From Sphingobium herbicidovorans (GTDB lineage: Bacteria; Pseudomonadota; Alphaproteobacteria; Sphingomonadales; Sphingomonadaceae): a stretch of DNA of 64,000 nucleotides. The DNA lies in the NCBI RefSeq assembly GCF_002080435.1, contig NZ_CP020538.1:1674001-1738000 (forward strand), in the 5' to 3' direction. This document shows positions 55,421-64,000 of this stretch, piece after piece. Both the position numbers and the translations under genes were made by a program. The notes beneath the pieces were generated by a model. That model was not told the origin of the DNA, did no database searches, and worked only from the letters and a program-made list of their open reading frames with translations. The stretch's first letter is position 1, and the number at the start of each line of letters is the position of its first letter.

Positions 55421-56520
55421 CGAAGGTCGAAGTTCAGCCGTTTGACAAGGACTGGTTCTCCCGACCGGGTGACAGCGTCCTGTCGGCGATGCGTCGACGC
55501 CGGGTTTCTCCGAGCGCCGTTGCTGAACGCCTTGCAGGCGGAATGCCCCAGTTGCGCGAGATACTCAGTGGCTTCGGCGGAATTGACGACGAAGCAGCGT
55601 CGGCACTGTCCAGCACTGTCGGCGGATCGATCCCATTCTGGATTTCTCGCCAAGAGAAGTATCAGAAATCTCTTTCCCAAGCCGTTGAGCAGCTGCCTGC
55701 AGAGGAAGCGGATGCCTGGCTGGAACAGATTCCCACTCCAGGCCCCAAGCGACGGATCACCGCGAACACGCGGACGACTGAGCTTGAACGCCGCCTCGCC
55801 TATTTCGGCGTCAGCACCCTCAAGTCTTGGGATGCGCGCTATGGTCCGAACCAGCGCGTAGCGCGATTTCGGCGTTCGCTTACGTTCACTGCACACGACG
55901 GCGCCACGTCCCTGTGGCTGCGTGAGGGAGAGCTTGAGGCGAACCTCCGCCAGACCGAGGCTTGGTCGCGCGAGGAATTGAACGAACGCCTGTCGGACAT
56001 CCGTGCGCTTTCCAGGATAAGGAAGCCTTCCCGTTTTCTGAAGCCCCTAGCCGCGCTCCTGGCCGGATGTGGAGTGGCCCTTGTAATCGTGAAAGCTCCG
56101 CAGGGCTGCCGTGCAAGCGGCGCGAGCCGCATGATTGCGCCCGATAAGGCCATGATCCTCATGAGCTTCCGTCATCGTGCGGACGATCAGTTCTGGTTTA
56201 CCCTTTTCCACGAGATCGGACATCTGCTGCTTCATGAAGGCGCGCCCTTCGTGGACGTCGAGGGAATGGACGTCGCTGACGATCCTCAGGAGCGCGAAGC
56301 CAACGAATTCGCGGCAACGATTATCGTTCCGAAGTTTAGGGAGGCCGAGCTCGAGAGCCTTCCGGCGCGTGACGAGCCCATCCGCCGCTTTGCCGTGTCG
56401 CTCGGGGTGTCCCCGGGAATGATTCTCGGCCAGCTCCAGCATCGAGGCATTGTGCCGCACGGAGTCCTGCGCAGACTGCGGCGCCACTGGACGTGGGAAG
56501 AAATCTTCGCCGAGGACTAA
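55417..56520 (+). CDS. XRE-like HTH plus ImmA/IrrE metallopeptidase
   Basis: A 367-residue protein. Residues 20-70 resemble a HigA-like helix-turn-helix (RRRRVSPSAVAERLAGG). The C-terminal peptidase has HEIGH at 265-269 and a downstream acid in EREANEFAATIIVP. It is coupled to a HigB-like toxin, so it is probably its antitoxin with a peptidase domain. Peptidase activity against a repressor, as in ImmA, is possible. Confidence 0.75.
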   Translation: MTKVEVQPFDKDWFSRPGDSVLSAMRRRRVSPSAVAERLAGGMPQLREILSGFGGIDDEAASALSSTVGGSIPFWISRQEKYQKSLSQAVEQLPAEEADAWLEQIPTPGPKRRITANTRTTELERRLAYFGVSTLKSWDARYGPNQRVARFRRSLTFTAHDGATSLWLREGELEANLRQTEAWSREELNERLSDIRALSRIRKPSRFLKPLAALLAGCGVALVIVKAPQGCRASGASRMIAPDKAMILMSFRHRADDQFWFTLFHEIGHLLLHEGAPFVDVEGMDVADDPQEREANEFAATIIVPKFREAELESLPARDEPIRRFAVSLGVSPGMILGQLQHRGIVPHGVLRRLRRHWTWEEIFAED

Positions 56521-56560
56521 GTGCTAGCGCTCGTGGCGAGAACGGTGTTGGCTGTTCAGT

Positions 56561-57487
56561 TCACCCCTTGAAGTGCTGAAACACCGTGGGCGTTTTCTGC
56601 CAGTTGCAGATGGAGTCCTCTAGCACCTCCATCCCGACGCTCAGATCAGCGTCGAGGTCATCGAGCCATGCCTGGAGCGTGGCTGGTGAGACTTCCGCCT
56701 TGGGATCACCTTCGAACAACAGCTTCAGGCCCGATTTCGGTCCGGTCGCGTTCTGAAGGTATGCCGTCCCTGCTTCAGCGGGGATGAACTGATACCGCGA
56801 CAACATGGACACCCAGTCGAAGCGCCCCAGCCGTCCGAACCCCTTAACGGGCAAGCCGTGATAGAAGGCGTCGAAGATGACGTGTGGGTCGTTGCCTGCG
56901 TCCAGAACAGTCTGCGAAAAGAGCGTCCTGTGATCGCCTGCGGCGTTTACCCAGTTCACGTAGGTTACGATGGCAGGGCCCATCGGCCGGTTCGTGTCCG
57001 GATCTAGGCTTTCATACTTCCTGTGGTTGCCGAACTTCCCGCCGACTGCCTGCCAGTTGGCAGCCAGCCATTGCTCGAAGGCTGCCGGATCGGCGCTCAC
57101 AGACGCCCAGTCCCATTGTCCAGCGCCGAGGCGGCCATAGATGTCACGCAGACGATGCCACCCACCGATCTCCGGCTTCGCCAGATAGACCATGAGGAAG
57201 ATCAGCCAGGCGGCTTCATCATAGGCGTTCTGCTGGAGCAGATGGACGACGCCGAGCTCGGCCTCGAAGGCAGCTGAGTTCGGATCCGCCCGATCGGGAT
57301 TGATCGGGCCACGTCGCTGAATCATCCTGAAATAGTCCTCGCGCCGGATGCTGGCGATCATCTGCATCGCCAGCGTGTCACGGGCGCGGGGATCGGCAAT
57401 ACCTGGTAACTCGCGGATGTTCTGATGATGCTGGAGTAGAAGATCCGAAATTTCTTCCTTACGCGCCTGACGTTGCGGCCACTTCAT
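56561..57487 (-). CDS. Putative alpha-glutamyl/putrescinyl thymine pyrophosphorylase-like protein
   Basis: A 308-residue protein. Blocks such as LLLQHHQNIRELPGI, RLGRFDWVSMLSRY and EAGTAYLQNATGPKSGLKLL resemble the AGPT-PPlase families predicted in thymine hypermodification (DNA glycosylase-like fold). The match is from memory and not certain. It begins directly after the stop of the thymidylate-synthase-like gene (TGA-ATG), so they are one unit. The pair suggests modification of thymine in DNA, as in some phages. Confidence 0.5.
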   Translation of the reverse strand: MKWPQRQARKEEISDLLLQHHQNIRELPGIADPRARDTLAMQMIASIRREDYFRMIQRRGPINPDRADPNSAAFEAELGVVHLLQQNAYDEAAWLIFLMVYLAKPEIGGWHRLRDIYGRLGAGQWDWASVSADPAAFEQWLAANWQAVGGKFGNHRKYESLDPDTNRPMGPAIVTYVNWVNAAGDHRTLFSQTVLDAGNDPHVIFDAFYHGLPVKGFGRLGRFDWVSMLSRYQFIPAEAGTAYLQNATGPKSGLKLLFEGDPKAEVSPATLQAWLDDLDADLSVGMEVLEDSICNWQKTPTVFQHFKG

Positions 57488-58173
57488 TCAAGCTTGCTCC
57501 ACTTTCACTTTCGCTGCTGCTCGACGGGCAGCCTCTGATTTTCGCTCCCGCTGATCTTCGATAAAGCTGTGGTAGAAATTGTTACGCATACGTGCTGATA
57601 TTTCCATGATTTCCTGGTCGTCTCTGGCGAAGTTGATCTGGAGCAGCCGGGCTAAGTCTGCCCAATAGTCCTCGCCCAGCTCGGCGTCTGGGTCGGATTC
57701 CTCATTGACCCTCGCCTTCCGCTCGAACGCGAGCAGTTTCCCGATCATGACGAATGGCTCCGACCCTGGCATCGCCGGCATCTCGGCAGCGCGCTGATAC
57801 CCTTCGCTGATGTACTGCTCCGCTTTTCCCCTATCGGAATCGTACAGGTGCATGCTGCCGACCATGTGGGTGTACTCGCCTACTTCGAGGCCGAGTTCGC
57901 TCGCCACCAGTTCCTGGATCACGGTGAAGCAAAAGACGTCGTGGGGGAGGCCCAGATAAGCGTCGTTCGAGCGCATCATGGCGGTCATGTGCAGGAGGCC
58001 GCCGCGTCGATGGAATTGAAGGCCCAAGGTACACGGAATGTCTACGTCGGTAAGCAGGTCGGCCGCATCATAAAGCTGGATAACTGCCCGACGACTACCG
58101 TCTTTCCGCCTCATTATCTCGATGACCTGTTCCAGCTGGTCGAATCCATGCCTTGTTCGGATACGCGGTCCGT
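57488..58173 (-). pseudogene. Thymidylate synthase-like protein, N-terminus lost
   Basis: A ThyA-fold protein. The visible part starts at NGPRIRTRHGFDQLEQVIE and has SRRAVIQLYD, the catalytic-cysteine block DIPCTLGLQF, MRSNDAYLGLP and YTHMVGSMHLYDSD. It resembles archaeal or phage-type TS or dUMP hydroxymethylase. About 40-100 N-terminal residues are missing. A hybrid frame beginning at 58243 in the IS gives 251 residues, but its first 23 residues are IS sequence. Activity is doubtful. Confidence 0.75.
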
Positions 58174-58203
58174 TGATCTGCCCCCCGCTGAGTGGCCCAG
58201 AGA
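58174..58203 (+). repeat. IS left inverted repeat
   Basis: TGATCTGCCCCC is followed by CGCTGAGTGG. It pairs with the end at 59419-59448, with a one-base gap. Confidence 0.8.
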
Positions 58204-58236
58204 CTATGATAGTCTGGACCACGAAGGGGACATTGA

Positions 58237-58515
58237 ATGCCAAGCAAGAAGCACAAGCCGGAAGAGATCATCGGCAAGCTGCGTGAAGTTGAGATTGTGC
58301 TGGCGCAGGGGGCGTCGACCGCTGAGGCGTGCCGCCGGATTGGGGTCAGCGAGCAGACCTATTATCGCTGGCGCAAAGAATATGGCGGGCTGAAGACCGA
58401 CCAGGCGCGGCGGATGAAGGATCTGGAGAGAGAGAACCAGCGGCTGCGTCGGGCGATCTCGGACCTGACGCTGGACAAGCTGATCCTGCAGGAGGCTGCA
58501 CGGGGAAACTTCTGA
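58237..58515 (+). CDS. IS3-family OrfA
   Basis: A 92-residue protein with an HTH ([20 protein letters not shown] then [20 protein letters not shown]) and a leucine zipper ([20 protein letters not shown]). It binds the IS ends and regulates transposition, and is the N-terminal part of the OrfAB transposase. It is intact. Confidence 0.9.
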   Translation: MPSKKHKPEEIIGKLREVEIVLAQGASTAEACRRIGVSEQTYYRWRKEYGGLKTDQARRMKDLERENQRLRRAISDLTLDKLILQEAARGNF

Positions 58516-59414
58516 GCCCCGCGCGGCGACGGCGCTGCATCGATCATCTGCGACGAGAGCTTCCAGTCCGGGTGTCTGAGAGACGGATATGCCGGGTGCT
58601 GGGCCAGCATCGATCGACACAGCGCAAGGTGCCGCGTGGGGCGGATGACGAACAGGCGCTGACCGAGGACATCGTCGCCTTGGCGAAGCAATATGGTCGT
58701 TATGGTTACCGCCGGGTGACGGCGCTGCTGTGCCATGCGGGGTGGACGGTGAACCATAAGCGGGTTGAGCGTATCTGGCGGCGTGAGGGACTGAAGGTTC
58801 CGCCGCGCCAGCCAAAGCGGGGACGCCTGTGGCTCAACGATGGATCATGTATCCGCCTGCGGCCCGAGTATCCGGGGCATGTATGGGCTTACGACTTCGT
58901 CGAAGGGCGGACGCATGATGGCCGCAAGTTCCGCATCCTGACCATCATCGACGAGGCGAGCAGAGAATGCCTGGCGCTCATTGTCGCACGGCAGCTCCGC
59001 CACGAAGACGTGCTGGCCGCCTTGGCCGACCTGTTCATCACGCGTGGCCCGCCAGCGAATATCCGGTCCGACAATGGCAGCGAATTTGTCGCGACAGCTG
59101 TCCAGAAATGGCTGGGGCAGATCGGCGTGAAGACGCTCTACATCGCACCGGGATCACCATGGGAGAATGGCTATAACGAAAGCTTCAACGGGTCGCTTCG
59201 CGACGAACTGCTCAACGGCGAGATCTTCTACAGCCTCGCAGAGGCCAAGGTGCTGATCGAAGCATGGCGGCGGCATTACAACACCGTCCGCCCTCATAGC
59301 AGCCTGGGCTACCGACCACCGGCACCGGAAACGGCGACACCGCCATATCCGGCCTCCGGTTCCGCTTCGCTCCACCTCCACCCGGATATGGCGCCAGCGG
59401 TTTTAATCCACTAA
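58507..59414 (+). CDS. IS3-family OrfB (transposase catalytic part)
   Basis: An rve-type DDE transposase. The catalytic residues are in WAYDFVEG (D), [10 protein letters not shown] (D) and the glutamate in [14 protein letters not shown]. The typical [14 protein letters not shown] follows. The frame is -1 to OrfA and lacks an independent strong start, so it is made by frameshifting. It is intact, so the IS is probably still active. Confidence 0.88.
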
Positions 59415-59418
59415 CAAA

Positions 59419-59448
59419 CCAATCGGTCCACTCGGTGGGGGCAGATCA
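59419..59448 (-). repeat. IS right inverted repeat
   Basis: It ends GGGGGCAGATCA, the reverse complement of the left end TGATCTGCCCCC. Confidence 0.8.
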
Positions 59449-60298
59449 AAAATAGCAGCAGAAAATCACGGAGCGGCGCGAGACGCGCCGCGATCGTCTC
59501 GCGATAGGGCGTCGAGGCCAGAGAAATCCCTGCCAGCAGCCCGCCGACCTCCTTGCCCAGCCCTACCAATTCACCCACGGCCGCGAATATGGCCGCCAAG
59601 GCGATAGCTGAGATCATCATGAGTTCAGGTGCCTGCGCCAGCCGCTCCGTCAGGGGATTGGCAAGGAACCGGACGAAAAGGATGACCATTACGACCATCG
59701 CGCCGCCGGACAAAACAACCGACAGGAGGCCCTCAGCCCCCTCAGCTTCTCCGGCCGAACCGATCCCGATCGCTGACAGAACTATCATCGCCAGCACCAC
59801 GACCAGATCCTGCACGATCAGGAAACCGAGCGCGATCTGGCCGTGCAGGGCATCGATCTCGCGCTTGTCGGACAGAAGCTTTACGATGATGATGGTCGAG
59901 GAAAAGGTGAGTGCGACGGCGACATAGAGGCTTGTCACATGCCCCAAACCGAGCCCAAGGCCGATCAGATAGCCGAAAACAGACGTAAACAAGACCTGGC
60001 CAAGACCGGTAAAAAGCGAAACCGTCCCAAGGGAACGCACCAATTTAACGTCGAGCTTGATGCCGACGAGAAATAGTAGCAGCGCGATTCCCAGCTCCGA
60101 GAGCAGCTTGACCTGCTCCGCAGACTGCACGAGGCCCAAAGCCGAAGGGCCGGCAATGAGACCCACTGCGATAAAGCTGACGATGAGCGGCTGGCGGAGA
60201 ACTATTCCAAGGAAACCCACGACAGCCGCCAGTACCAGCAAAGCAGCGATCTCGCCGAAGGTAGATTGAACGATAAATTCCATCGGACTCCCTGACAT
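59449..60298 (-). pseudogene. Kef-type cation/proton antiporter, C-terminus lost
   Basis: The N-terminal 283 residues of a CPA2 antiporter (MEFIVQSTFGEIAALLVLAA, GLIAGPSALGLV, TFSSTIIIVKLLSDK) with about nine membrane segments. It runs into the IS at LRDFLLLF and ends with foreign codons at 59411. The rest (further segments and the RCK/TrkA domain of typical Kef) is absent. The start may be 60298 or 60283. It is likely non-functional. Confidence 0.85.
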
Positions 60299-60470
60299 TT
60301 TCGGTGCTCATCACTGCTCTTGGCGGGCGCGAGCGCTTCCCGATCCCACGAAAACGGAGCAGCAGCTTACTAGGCAAGCCGTATTAACACCTACAGACCT
60401 GCTATGGTGATCGGTCTTAGCCTCAGCATTCTGTGCATCCCGTTCGGCGTCAAACGAGGAGAGGTAGAAA

Positions 60471-62864
60471 ATGGCATTCGGGCAATCGGACCCGTCCGTT
60501 GTTTGGCTTGAGAAGCTGAGCATTGGCGACATTCCATCTGTCGGGGGCAAGAACGCCTCGCTTGGTGAACTCGTCTGCCAGCTCGGCAGCGCCGGCGTGC
60601 GCGTTCCCAGCGGTTTTGCGACCACCGCGTCGGCTTTTCGGGACTTCGTGAAACTCAACGCTCTCGAACCCGCCATGCGCGAACACATCCAGTGTTACCG
60701 TTCCGGGCAGGAGACTCTACAGGATGCCGGGCATGCCATCCGGGAACTCATGCTGGCGAGCAGGCTGCCCGACGACCTCGCCGATCAGATCCGCTCCGCC
60801 TACGGCCTTCTCGCCCAACGGACGCAATCGCGCGATCCGGCCGTAGCCGTGCGCAGCAGCGCGACGGCCGAGGATCTTCCGGATGCGAGCTTTGCCGGAC
60901 AGCACGAGACCTTCCTTAACATCCGCGGCGAAGCGGCATTGATCGACGCCTGCCTGCGTTGCTTCGCCTCGCTCTTCACCGACCGTGCGATCAGCTATCG
61001 CGAAACGAAGGGCTTCGATCATTTCGCGGTCGCGCTTTCAGTAGGCGTGCAGCAGATGGTCCGCTCCGACCTGGCCGGCTCGGGGGTCATGTTCACCATC
61101 GACACGGAATCCGGATTTCCCGGCGTCGCCACGATCAGCGCGGCTTGGGGGCTTGGCGAAACCATCGTGCAGGGGGCCGTGAACCCGGACCACTACGTCG
61201 TGTTCAAGCCGCTGCTGGAGAACTCCGCCGCGCGCCCGATCATCGAGAAGACGCTGGGCGACAAGGCCATCCGCATGATCTACGCGGAGGAAGGCGGCCG
61301 GCAGACCCGGATCGTTGCCTCCACTCTCGCCGAGCAACAGTCTTTCGTGCTGAACGACGACGAAATCCTCGAGCTTGGACGATGGGCGGTGGCCGTGGAG
61401 AGCCACTATGGCCGGGCAATGGATCTGGAGTGGGCCAAGGATGGCAGCAACGGGCTTCTCTACCTCGTTCAGGCCAGGCCGGAAACTATTCACGGAGGTC
61501 TCGGACAGGCGAGCTTCCGCCGATACATCTTCAAGTCCGATGCCCAGCCGATATTGTCAGGCGTGTCCATCGGCAGCGCTGCCGCAAGCGGCCAAGTCTG
61601 CCTTATTCACAACGCATCGGATATCGCCCATTTCCAGGACGGTGCAATTCTGGTCACCGGCAATACCGATCCCGATTGGGTCCCGATCATGAAGCGGGCA
61701 GCCGGGATCGTCACCGATCGCGGCGGCAGCACCAGTCACGCCGCGATCGTCAGCCGAGAGCTTGGCGTTCCGGCCGTCGTCGGCACCGGCACAGCGACAT
61801 CCATCCTGCGCGATGGACAGGAGATCACGCTTTCGTGCGCAAGCGGCGACAAGGGGCTGATCTTTGAAGGCCTGCTCGATTTCACGGTCGAAGACATCGA
61901 TCTTTCGGCCATTCCGGAAACCCGCACCGAGGTCATGCTCAATATCGCTGATCCGGCGGCAGCGTTCCAGTGGTGGCGGTTGCCAGCCAAGGGCGTGGGC
62001 CTTGCCCGGATGGAATTCATCATCAACAGCCTGATCAAAGTCCACCCGATGGCGCTGCTGCATCCGGAACGGGTCTCCGCCACCGACAATCGCCAGATCC
62101 AGGAACTGGTCCGGGGCCACGCAGACCCCGCCGACTATTTCGTCGATATGCTGGCGCGCGGCATTGGCCGCCTGGCCGCGCCGTTCTTTCCCCACCCCGC
62201 AATCGTCCGCCTTAGTGATTTCAAGACCAACGAATATGCGCACCTTATCGGCGGCGATGCCTTCGAACCGCACGAAGAAAATGCCATGCTCGGCTTCCGC
62301 GGCGCCTCGCGTTACTACGATGAGCGCTACCGCGAGGGCTTCGCGCTGGAATGCCGGGCGCTGCGCAAGGTTCGCGAGGAGATGGGCTTTGCCAACGTGA
62401 TCGTGATGGTGCCCTTCTGCCGAACCCCGGCGGAGGCCGACCGTGTGCTCGCCGTGATGGCCGAAAACGGGCTGCGCCGGGGATCGGACGAGCTGCAGAT
62501 ATACATGATGTGCGAAATCCCCTCCAACGTCATTCTCGCGGAGCAATTTGCCCAGCGGTTCGATGGCTTCTCGATCGGATCGAACGATCTCACCCAGTTG
62601 CTGCTCGGCGTCGACCGCGACTCCGAGCTGCTTGCCGCCATGTTCGACGAACGCGATCCGGCGGTGATGCACGCAATCGCCGAAGCAATCCGCAAGGCGC
62701 ACACCGCTGGCATCAAGATCGGCATCTGCGGCCAGGCGCCCAGCAACTATCCCGAATTCGCCGAATTTCTCGTCCGCGAAGGGATCGATTCAATCTCGCT
62801 CAATCCCGACAGCTTCGTGAAGACCTGTTCCGCCATAGCTGCAGCGGAGGTTCCTGCCCCATGA
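60471..62864 (+). CDS. ppsA: Phosphoenolpyruvate synthase
   Basis: Makes PEP from pyruvate and ATP for gluconeogenesis. The 797-residue protein has an N-terminal ATP-binding domain (VGGKNASLGEL, VRSSATAEDLPDASFAGQ), the phosphohistidine in DRGGSTSHAAIVSREL near residue 424 and a C-terminal PEP domain with SIGSNDLTQ and the active Cys in GICGQAPS. The length is normal. It lies in the island, between a truncated antiporter and a broken lactate permease, so it may be imported. Confidence 0.93.
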   Translation: MAFGQSDPSVVWLEKLSIGDIPSVGGKNASLGELVCQLGSAGVRVPSGFATTASAFRDFVKLNALEPAMREHIQCYRSGQETLQDAGHAIRELMLASRLPDDLADQIRSAYGLLAQRTQSRDPAVAVRSSATAEDLPDASFAGQHETFLNIRGEAALIDACLRCFASLFTDRAISYRETKGFDHFAVALSVGVQQMVRSDLAGSGVMFTIDTESGFPGVATISAAWGLGETIVQGAVNPDHYVVFKPLLENSAARPIIEKTLGDKAIRMIYAEEGGRQTRIVASTLAEQQSFVLNDDEILELGRWAVAVESHYGRAMDLEWAKDGSNGLLYLVQARPETIHGGLGQASFRRYIFKSDAQPILSGVSIGSAAASGQVCLIHNASDIAHFQDGAILVTGNTDPDWVPIMKRAAGIVTDRGGSTSHAAIVSRELGVPAVVGTGTATSILRDGQEITLSCASGDKGLIFEGLLDFTVEDIDLSAIPETRTEVMLNIADPAAAFQWWRLPAKGVGLARMEFIINSLIKVHPMALLHPERVSATDNRQIQELVRGHADPADYFVDMLARGIGRLAAPFFPHPAIVRLSDFKTNEYAHLIGGDAFEPHEENAMLGFRGASRYYDERYREGFALECRALRKVREEMGFANVIVMVPFCRTPAEADRVLAVMAENGLRRGSDELQIYMMCEIPSNVILAEQFAQRFDGFSIGSNDLTQLLLGVDRDSELLAAMFDERDPAVMHAIAEAIRKAHTAGIKIGICGQAPSNYPEFAEFLVREGIDSISLNPDSFVKTCSAIAAAEVPAP

Positions 62865-62865
62865 T

Positions 62866-63085
62866 GCATCCGCTGCGGCAACCTGAAACCCGCCGAAAAG
62901 GATGTTAGAAGCCGTGACTGACCCGGCGATGAAGGACCCGAGGGAACCACCAGCGGAACCGCTGCCGGCCAAGTCGGCCCTAGGACGGCTGCCGAAGATT
63001 TGGCCAGCGTGTCAATCATGCCGCCGTGAATCATGATCCGGGAAAACAGCAGGACAGAGACCAGCGCGAGGGCGACTGAAGGTGC
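62866..63085 (-). pseudogene. L-lactate permease fragment (LldP family)
   Basis: Two minus-strand frames together give recognisable LldP/LctP sequence: SRIMIHGGMIDTLAKSSAAV in one and LGSFIAGSVTASNILFGGFQ in the other, in the right order for the C-terminal half of the permease. It is frameshifted between them and has no start, so it is a relic. Confidence 0.7.
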
Positions 63086-63300
63086 CGACGGACCGCAACT
63101 GCTAATGACGGCCAGAGGACAGTCCGGCTCGCCGCCCGGATGATGACCACACGGACAAGAGCTAAAAGCAGCACCTGCCCGATCGCCTGTCGGTCGGCGC
63201 GCCGCTCAATCCGTTGCGGGCGGACACGCTCTATTCACAGGGCGCCGAAGGCTATGTGGATATCAGACGCTCGCCAAGGCGGGCTGACGGGATGTGAAAA

Positions 63301-63331
63301 GGGGCCGCCAGAGCAGTGGCGGCCCCTTTTT
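63301..63331. terminator. Intrinsic terminator (bidirectional)
   Basis: GGGGCCGCC (63301-63309) and GGCGGCCCC (63318-63326) form a perfect 9-bp stem with an 8-nt loop, followed by T5 and preceded by A4. It lies 22 bp past the ribH stop and suits termination from both sides. Confidence 0.85.
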
Positions 63332-63353
63332 ACTATGTCTTTGCGACTGACGA

Positions 63354-63776
63354 TCAGGCGCTGAATTTCTCACGCAGCGCGAGCATGGCGATGGCCGCCT
63401 TTGCGGCCTCCCCACCCTTGTCCTTTTCATCGGAACGAGCGCGGGTCAGGGCCTGAGCCTCATTTTCCACCGTCAGGATGCCATTGCCGATCGGGATGCC
63501 GTCCATGCTGAGCGCCATCAGACCGCGCGCGCTCTCGTTCGACACGACTTCGAAATGATAGGTTTCCCCGCGAATGACCACCCCGATCGCGATGAAGCCG
63601 TCATAGCGCCCGGTTTCCGCCGCAAGCGCCACCGCACCGGGGATTTCCAGCGCGCCGGGCACCGTTACGACTTCATATTTGTGCCCTTCCGCCTCCAGCG
63701 CGGCCACGGCGCCCTCGATCAGCAGATCGTTGAGATGAGTGTAGAAGCGGGCTTCAACGATCAGGAATTTCGCCAC
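63354..63776 (-). CDS. ribH: 6,7-dimethyl-8-ribityllumazine synthase RibH
   Basis: Penultimate step of riboflavin synthesis. The 140-residue protein has [29 protein letters not shown] with the catalytic histidine, and [14 protein letters not shown]. The length is normal. It follows the ribB-type gene by 15 bp on the same strand, so they form a riboflavin operon, read toward the island border. Confidence 0.95.
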   Translation of the reverse strand: MAKFLIVEARFYTHLNDLLIEGAVAALEAEGHKYEVVTVPGALEIPGAVALAAETGRYDGFIAIGVVIRGETYHFEVVSNESARGLMALSMDGIPIGNGILTVENEAQALTRARSDEKDKGGEAAKAAIAMLALREKFSA

Positions 63777-63791
63777 GGCCGTATATCCTTT

Positions 63792-64000
63792 TTATTGCTC
63801 TACGGACCGCTGCCCAACCACGGCGAGGTCATAGCCGTCAAGCGCGATCAGGCTGTGATGCGTGTTGCTGAGCAGGATCATGTCATGGACGCCGAGTTCG
63901 GCCAGGATCTGCGCGCCCACGCCATAGTCGCGAAGCTCATCCATGCCGCTGCCGGGTTGCCCTGCATGATGGCGCAGGATGCGGCTGACAAAGTCCACCG
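63792..64000 (-). CDS. RibB/RibBA-type riboflavin enzyme, C-terminal part
   Basis: The last 68 codons of a protein that enters from the right: ELRDYGVGAQILAELGVHDM then LIALDGYDLAVVGQRS. This matches the end of the GTP cyclohydrolase II-like domain of RibBA/RibB proteins. The N-terminal DHBP synthase part would lie outside. It is the upstream gene of the ribH unit. Confidence 0.75.
   Translation of the reverse strand, partial: VDFVSRILRHHAGQPGSGMDELRDYGVGAQILAELGVHDMILLSNTHHSLIALDGYDLAVVGQRSVEQ

Larger units (their letters stand above)
58174..59448 (+). mobile_element. IS3-family insertion sequence (IS407-like group), 1275 bp
   Basis: The ends begin TGATCTGCCCCC on both sides as inverted repeats. 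Two overlapping frames encode OrfA and OrfB, the latter in the -1 frame, as in IS3 elements that make a fused transposase by programmed frameshifting. No target duplication is seen (CGT left, AAA right), and each flank is a truncated, unrelated gene. Confidence 0.9.
62865..63353. other. Non-coding stretch between ppsA and ribH
   Basis: 489 bp without an intact gene. It contains a decayed lactate permease fragment, a 43-codon remnant frame (63166-63297, ending RADGM) of unknown origin, and a terminator. The right border of the island probably lies here; no copy of the tRNA-Leu end was found. Confidence 0.55.

Noticed and set aside
57488-58243. Intact 251-residue thymidylate-synthase-like gene starting in the IS
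   Set aside because: The first 23 codons are IS sequence; the true N-terminus is missing.
1-64000. CRISPR array
   Set aside because: No regularly spaced direct repeats were seen.

Overview
The window reads as chromosome of a high-GC alphaproteobacterium, most likely a sphingomonad (Sphingobium/Sphingomonas type). This is an inference from the gene order mutY, DUF721, DsbA-like, smc and ubiA, rsmE, gshA, and from the character of the proteins. No database search was possible.

Positions 1-22160 and 63354-64000 look like core genome. The left block carries a TldE/PmbA-like protein, NudC, MutY, a DUF721 protein, two DsbA-like thiol oxidoreductases, SMC, a phospholipase D-like enzyme, UbiA, RsmE, GshA, a membrane methyltransferase, RuvA, RuvB, an acyl-CoA ligase, GloB, GloA, a SIMPL protein, a TPR protein, an alpha/beta hydrolase and tRNA-Leu(CAG). 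The right edge carries riboflavin genes (ribH and a ribB/ribBA fragment).

From tRNA-Leu to about 63.3 kb lies a composite genomic island. A P4-type integrase sits just after the tRNA. It is followed by a defence block (type I restriction-modification, a DUF3883 protein, a PIN toxin/antitoxin pair). Next comes a conjugative-element-like backbone: ParB, ArdC, a sigma-like mini-protein, MNT-HEPN, an RHH protein, a TraD-like coupling protein and an AlpA-like regulator. After these come a MazG-like enzyme, a HigB-like/ImmA-IrrE toxin-antitoxin pair and a thymidylate-synthase-like/AGPT-PPlase-like pair that suggests thymine hypermodification.

The backbone ardC gene is cut into three in-register pieces by two insertions. 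The first is a 10.1-kb tyrosine-recombinase transposon (three large recombinases, a second ArdC and an unusual mercury operon) with 13-bp imperfect terminal inverted repeats. The second is a 3.9-kb RIT (recombinase-in-trio) element with 49-bp inverted repeats. Further right, an IS3-family element joins two unrelated truncated genes without a target duplication, which points to an IS-mediated deletion. PEP synthase and a decayed lactate permease fragment complete the island.

Two themes deserve attention. (1) A structured non-coding element of about 160 nt occurs three times, before parB, before ardC and after the mer operon. (2) Four genes (ruvB, the acyl-CoA ligase, hsdR and probably the coupling protein) each become full length if one C/G is restored. 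In three of them the site is a C/G run, so base-level errors in homopolymers are a serious alternative to real gene loss.
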